Source: a virus
Direction: 5' to 3' (one strand)
Virus record (IMG/VR): IMGVR_UViG_3300030329_003334
Span: 1-64,000 of that record
Length of the DNA: 64,000 nucleotides
Each line of letters begins with the position of its first letter. The stretch's first letter is position 1. A model generated the notes under the pieces. It was not told where the DNA came from, searched no databases, and saw only the letters and a list, made by a program, of their open reading frames with translations. Of the stretch, positions 61,725 to 64,000 are shown piece after piece. The position numbers were made by a program, and so were the translations under genes.

Positions 61725-61967
61725 TTACGAGAACTTTAACCACGTGAACTCAATCACTTCACCAGTTTCTTCGTCCGTGACTGAAGAGACTTCAGTGTGA
61801 ACTTTAGTTGCGCCTTCAATATTGAGATAGTCGCCTATCTCAGGATTGATGCCTTCCTTCAAGTTGGTGAAGCCAACTGTAGATTGAATAATGTCACCCA
61901 TTTGTTGCTCAACGGCAACAGTGGCTGCTTTGCCACTTTCTGATACATACAAAACTTTTGCTTTCAT
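61725..61967 (-). CDS. First early gene: compositionally distinct small beta protein
   Basis: 80 residues; beta-rich, with KAKVLYVSESGKAATVAVEQ, PEIGDYLNIEG and GEVIEFTWLKFS, consistent with a small OB-like barrel; family not recognised. Its codons are clearly richer in G and C than those of all neighbours (many GCC, GGC, CTC, AAG, TTC), which suggests very high expression or different origin. It is the promoter-proximal gene of the minus-strand block, has a GC-rich hairpin in its leader and a hairpin over its stop (GTAAGAG 61702-61708 with CTCTTAC 61722-61728), and is followed by a terminator, so it may be an independent abundant transcript. Confidence 0.7.
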   Translation of the reverse strand: MKAKVLYVSESGKAATVAVEQQMGDIIQSTVGFTNLKEGINPEIGDYLNIEGATKVHTEVSSVTDEETGEVIEFTWLKFS

Positions 61968-61990
61968 AATTTCGATTTTAGAATTTCATA

Positions 61991-62005
61991 CGGGGACTAT
62001 CCCCG
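61991..62005 (-). promoter_or_regulatory. GC-rich hairpin in the leader of the first early gene
   Basis: CGGGG (61991-61995) pairs with CCCCG (62001-62005), an all G-C stem in an otherwise AT-rich region, 24 bases ahead of the ATG. It may stabilise the 5' end of the RNA or bind a regulator. Confidence 0.5.
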
Positions 62006-62049
62006 CACAAAACTGAGTGGGAGTCTTTGATAGTGGTGGTTTATGATCT

Positions 62050-62085
62050 CGAATATATATATATTTTTATTTTTTTTCTTCAAAA
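62050..62085 (-). promoter_or_regulatory. Possible divergent promoter for the minus-strand block
   Basis: On the minus strand TTTTG (62085-62081) precedes TATATTCG (62057-62050). The -7 box differs by one base from TAnnTTTG and the spacing, 23 bases, is long. It is the only candidate before the first minus-strand gene; recognition by the phage polymerase rather than host sigma factor is equally possible. Confidence 0.35.
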
Positions 62086-62109
62086 TTTTTTTTTAGAATT
62101 TTTTTATTG

Positions 62110-62117
62110 TATATTTG
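62110..62117 (+). promoter_or_regulatory. Promoter -7 element for the structured RNA
   Basis: TATATTTG followed by CA is a perfect match to the Bacteroidota -7 box; upstream lies a T-rich tract instead of a clear TTTG box. RNA would start near 62122, at the beginning of a run of stable helices. Confidence 0.55.
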
Positions 62118-62121
62118 CATA

Positions 62122-62280
62122 TCATTAGTTTATAACTAAGACACCTCGCCAGGAGAAAAAAGGGTTTAATGAAGCGGGGCAACTACGTCTTATGATATAT
62201 ACAAATCATACTATATATCACAACTGTTCTTAATTGAACAGAAAAGATCCATGGAGATCTCTTCTTCGGAAGTTCTTGGG
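62122..62280 (+). ncRNA. Structured RNA of at least five helices upstream of the right operon
   Basis: Helices: TAAGAC/GTCTTA (62137-62142 with 62187-62192) enclosing CCTCGC/GCGGGG (62144-62149 with 62174-62179); GATATATA/TATATATC (62194-62201 with 62212-62219); CTGTTC/GAACAG (62224-62229 with 62236-62241); AGATC/GATCT (62245-62249 with 62256-62260); and CTTC-TTCG-GAAG (62261-62272), an ultra-stable UUCG tetraloop. No reading frame longer than a few codons. No U-rich terminator follows, so it may be a long leader or be processed. The wider gap 61968-62414 also holds the AT-rich tract and promoters, and could include the replication origin. Confidence 0.65.
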
Positions 62281-62359
62281 AAAATTCAAACGGCACAAAA
62301 AAATCGGGTGGGGGATAAGGTGTCGTGTATCTAGTAGAAGTATAAATACTTAATAAAAG

Positions 62360-62391
62360 TTTTGGTAATTAAAATAAATGTTATATATTTG
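62360..62391 (+). promoter_or_regulatory. Promoter of the right-hand plus-strand operon
   Basis: TTTTG (62360-62364) and TATATTTG (62384-62391) with 19 bases between them match the Bacteroidota consensus well. RNA would start near 62396, about 19 bases before the ATG at 62415. Confidence 0.75.
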
Positions 62392-62414
62392 CATTGAATT
62401 GCTATATAATAGTT

Positions 62415-62792
62415 ATGAAAAGATTGAAGAAACAGAATGTTAATAGAAAAGAGTTCTACCCACAATATCTTAAATTAGTAAATGTGATATTGCCTAAACC
62501 TCTTACTGCAAAGGAGATTGAAATACTGTCTGCTTTTATGGAGTTAGAGGGGGATTTAGTGGAAAGTGATAGATTCGGAACTCAGGCTAGAAAACTTGTT
62601 AGGGAGAAATTTGGGTTTAAGAAACATTCTAATATAGACAATTATATAAAATATTTTAAAAGAAAGGGGATTTTGTATATTGATAAATCTGATAATAAGT
62701 TAAAAGTTATTGGAAGTATTGATATACCTAAAGAAGAAAAAGAAGTCGAGTTATCATTTAATTTTACATTTAGTGATGGAGGAAATAAGTAA
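62415..62792 (+). CDS. Winged-helix DNA-binding protein, probable regulator
   Basis: The start is ATG 62415 (MKRLKKQNVNRKEFYP), because the longer frame starts with TTG inside the promoter; 125 residues. LTAKEIEILSAFMELEGDLV, then ARKLVREKFGFKKHSNIDNY and IKYFKRKGILYI form a winged helix with a recognition helix in the second part. Similar small wHTH proteins head operons in Bacteroidota phages and may control the early-late switch. The next gene begins inside its last codons. Confidence 0.7.
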   Translation: MKRLKKQNVNRKEFYPQYLKLVNVILPKPLTAKEIEILSAFMELEGDLVESDRFGTQARKLVREKFGFKKHSNIDNYIKYFKRKGILYIDKSDNKLKVIGSIDIPKEEKEVELSFNFTFSDGGNK

Positions 62793-63006
62793 AAATACTG
62801 GAATAGATAGTCTTATCCAAATGGGTAAAGAAGAAGCCATTGAAAAAAGAGGTAATGCAAAGTTTTTAATTATAAATCCTTTAGGGTCTATGGTTTTAAA
62901 AGAAATACTAGCACTTGAAGATACTATGGAATTACCTAAGTTTTATAAGGGATTAGAGGTAGTTTATACAATAGATCAGTATGAAGAAGTCGCAAGAGTT
63001 TATTAA
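62776..63006 (+). CDS. Small protein, unknown
   Basis: Start taken at ATG 62776 (MEEISKNTGIDSLIQMGKEE), overlapping the previous gene by 17 bases; an upstream in-frame ATG at 62710 would overlap by over 80. 76 residues, alpha/beta (AKFLIINPLGSMVLKEILAL, LEVVYTIDQYEEVARVY). Not recognised. Confidence 0.55.
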   Translation: MEEISKNTGIDSLIQMGKEEAIEKRGNAKFLIINPLGSMVLKEILALEDTMELPKFYKGLEVVYTIDQYEEVARVY

Positions 63007-63241
63007 AAATTTGGCAGAAGAGAAAAATTTACCTATCTTTGCAATAGATAAAGTTATTAAGCATCAATTTAGATTCTTAAAAAAATGTATGCAGAGTGAT
63101 GAATTACCTAATATTTATTTAAAAAATTTAGGGAGATTTAAGGTAAAGTTAAAAAGATTAGAATGGATGATAGAGCAAATAGATGATAAAAAAGAATTAG
63201 ATAAACTAAATAAAGCAAAAAATGCCAGGGAAAAAAAATAA
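62981..63241 (+). CDS. HU/IHF-like DNA-binding protein candidate
   Basis: 86 residues. KNLAEEKNLPIFAIDKVIKH, QFRFLKKCMQ and IYLKNLGRFKVKLKRL follow the pattern of HU-type proteins: helical body, then a beta strand 'hxhxxhGxFxhxxxxR'. crAss-like phages encode IHF-like subunits near the structural genes. The C-terminus is lysine-rich. It overlaps both neighbours (26 and 20 bases). Confidence 0.5.
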   Translation: MKKSQEFIKNLAEEKNLPIFAIDKVIKHQFRFLKKCMQSDELPNIYLKNLGRFKVKLKRLEWMIEQIDDKKELDKLNKAKNAREKK

Positions 63242-63455
63242 TGATATAAGTAATGAAGCTATAAATTTAGCTACTACTTATTGGGAGAGTAAAAAAAATG
63301 ATTCATCTAGTTTATTACTTGATCTTATAGAAGACGCTGCAGATGATACTATGGAAAGATATGAAGCTAAAATGAGAAAAGCTGTAAATGAATTTCATCA
63401 AGCTAATGATATATTAACTATTTTAAATAACGTAAAAAATGACAGAAAAAAATAA
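63222..63455 (+). CDS. Small helical protein, unknown
   Basis: 77 residues, helical and charged (NEAINLATTYWESKKNDSSS, LLLDLIEDAADDTMERYEAK). Overlaps both neighbours. Size and place are reminiscent of small terminase or packaging accessory proteins but no motif supports that. Confidence 0.5.
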   Translation: MPGKKNNDISNEAINLATTYWESKKNDSSSLLLDLIEDAADDTMERYEAKMRKAVNEFHQANDILTILNNVKNDRKK

Positions 63456-63675
63456 ATGCTATTATGATTTTACAAGGAATTTACCGCCAGAAGATGGTAT
63501 AAGTATGGTTATGTGTGGAAAAGGAAGTTGTAAATGTCCTGCTGTGAATATACATAAAGAATTAGAAAAAGTAGTTTTAGGTGGAGAAGAAGAAGGATAT
63601 AGTGTATGGACGAAAGAACAATTTAAAATAATGGTAGAAAATATTAAAAAAGGAGAATTCGATGAGTATATTTAA
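63439..63675 (+). CDS. Small Cys-containing protein, unknown
   Basis: 78 residues. CYYDFTRNLPPEDGISMVMC followed by GKGSCKCPAVN has four cysteines with C-x4-C-x-C spacing at the end, possibly a zinc site. The C-terminal half is helical (VWTKEQFKIMVENIKKGEFD). Overlaps the next gene by 14 bases. Confidence 0.5.
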   Translation: MTEKNKCYYDFTRNLPPEDGISMVMCGKGSCKCPAVNIHKELEKVVLGGEEEGYSVWTKEQFKIMVENIKKGEFDEYI

Positions 63676-64000
63676 AAACATTAAAGACGGCTGGACTAAT
63701 TATATGAAAGCCTTTGGAGACTATCACGGAGAAAAGGTAAGTCCTCAAGTAGAAAAGATAGCTAGAGAAAGAGCTGATATTTGTAAAGGATGTCCTGAAT
63801 TAAAAGAATCAGGATTTTATAAACTAGTAGATAAAGTAATAAATAGAATAGACGGCACGAAAGATCATAAAAAGGTTTTACATCGTGCTGAAACTCCTAC
63901 AGTAGCTGATGAAAGCATGTGGGATGGAAGAACGTATAAGTGTGGACAATGTGGTTGTCAATTTCCTGCTAATGTATATTCTCCTGGTAAAACGTGTCCT
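63662..64000 (+). CDS. Phage zinc-ribbon protein (3' partial)
   Basis: ATG at 63662 (MSIFKNIKDGWTNYMKAFGD); the frame runs off the window. ERADICKGCPELKESGFYKL and YKCGQCGCQFPANVYSPGKT plus a following Cys give the pattern C-x2-C...C-x2-C-x-C, as in small zinc- or iron-binding phage proteins known from many large phages whose role is unclear. The end of the family motif (CP followed by Trp or similar) is outside the window. Confidence 0.6.
   Translation, partial: MSIFKNIKDGWTNYMKAFGDYHGEKVSPQVEKIARERADICKGCPELKESGFYKLVDKVINRIDGTKDHKKVLHRAETPTVADESMWDGRTYKCGQCGCQFPANVYSPGKTCP

Noticed and set aside
1-64000. Prophage with flanking host DNA
   Set aside because: No integrase, attachment repeats or bacterial housekeeping genes; both window edges run on in phage-type operons. 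The T9SS protein at the left edge is the only host-like gene and the one place where an assembly join should be checked.
1-64000. Alternative genetic code (stop reassignment, known in some crAss-like phages)
   Set aside because: Long genes read cleanly with the standard code, and TAA, TAG and TGA all appear as plausible stops.

Overview
The window is a stretch of an AT-rich, double-stranded DNA tailed-phage genome. Gene content and order point to a crAss-like phage (podovirus-like, relatives of Cellulophaga phage phi14:2 and crAss001) of a Bacteroidota host, probably a marine flavobacterium. Reasons: a giant virion-type protein carrying an RNA polymerase beta'-like double-psi beta-barrel motif; a typical crAss-like block of DnaB, Sak4-like ATPase, SSB, DnaG-type primase, PD-(D/E)XK nuclease and family A DNA polymerase; promoters of the Bacteroidota type (TAnnTTTG); and a left-edge protein with a type IX secretion (T9SS) sorting domain. 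Terminase, portal and major capsid genes are not in the window and are expected beyond one of its edges. No tRNA, IS element, integrase or CRISPR array was seen.

Layout: (1) 1-40230, plus strand, virion genes: a repeat-rich T9SS-type surface protein (5' end cut), small beta-rich decoration or fibre-like proteins, a metallophosphoesterase, probable neck/ring proteins, a muzzle/stabilisation-type protein of 1821 residues, three probable internal or ejected proteins (the last ending in an M15 peptidase domain), a 4528-residue virion RNA polymerase-like protein and a 1378-residue zincin protein. (2) 40231-40330, a convergent gap with a two-way terminator. (3) 40331-61967, minus strand, replication and early genes read from about 62 kb leftwards: first a compositionally unusual 80-residue early gene and a cluster of very small membrane proteins with a secreted DUF1287 peptidase, then many unknown small genes, then DNA polymerase, SF2 helicase, a nucleotide-modification-associated protein, a probable helicase loader, DnaB, Sak4, SSB, primase, RusA, nuclease, and finally a MoxR AAA+ ATPase with a VWA partner. 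(4) 61968-62414, a divergent control region with an AT-rich tract, promoters and a structured RNA. (5) 62415-64000, plus strand, small genes (winged helix, HU-like, zinc ribbon; the last one cut by the window end) that probably lead into the packaging genes.

How it works together (inference): the giant polymerase-like protein would be packaged and injected with its zincin neighbours to start early transcription; the minus-strand operon would then copy the genome; host-type promoters could drive some genes directly. The most unusual feature is the minus-strand operon itself: almost every gap between its gene blocks is filled by a long, closed, branched RNA fold, and most of these folds end in a U tract like an intrinsic terminator. 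One contains two hairpins whose six-base loops are exact complements (a possible kissing loop). This repeated architecture, the T9SS-type protein, the SLOG-like domain on the polymerase and the MoxR-VWA pair are the best candidates for undescribed biology.
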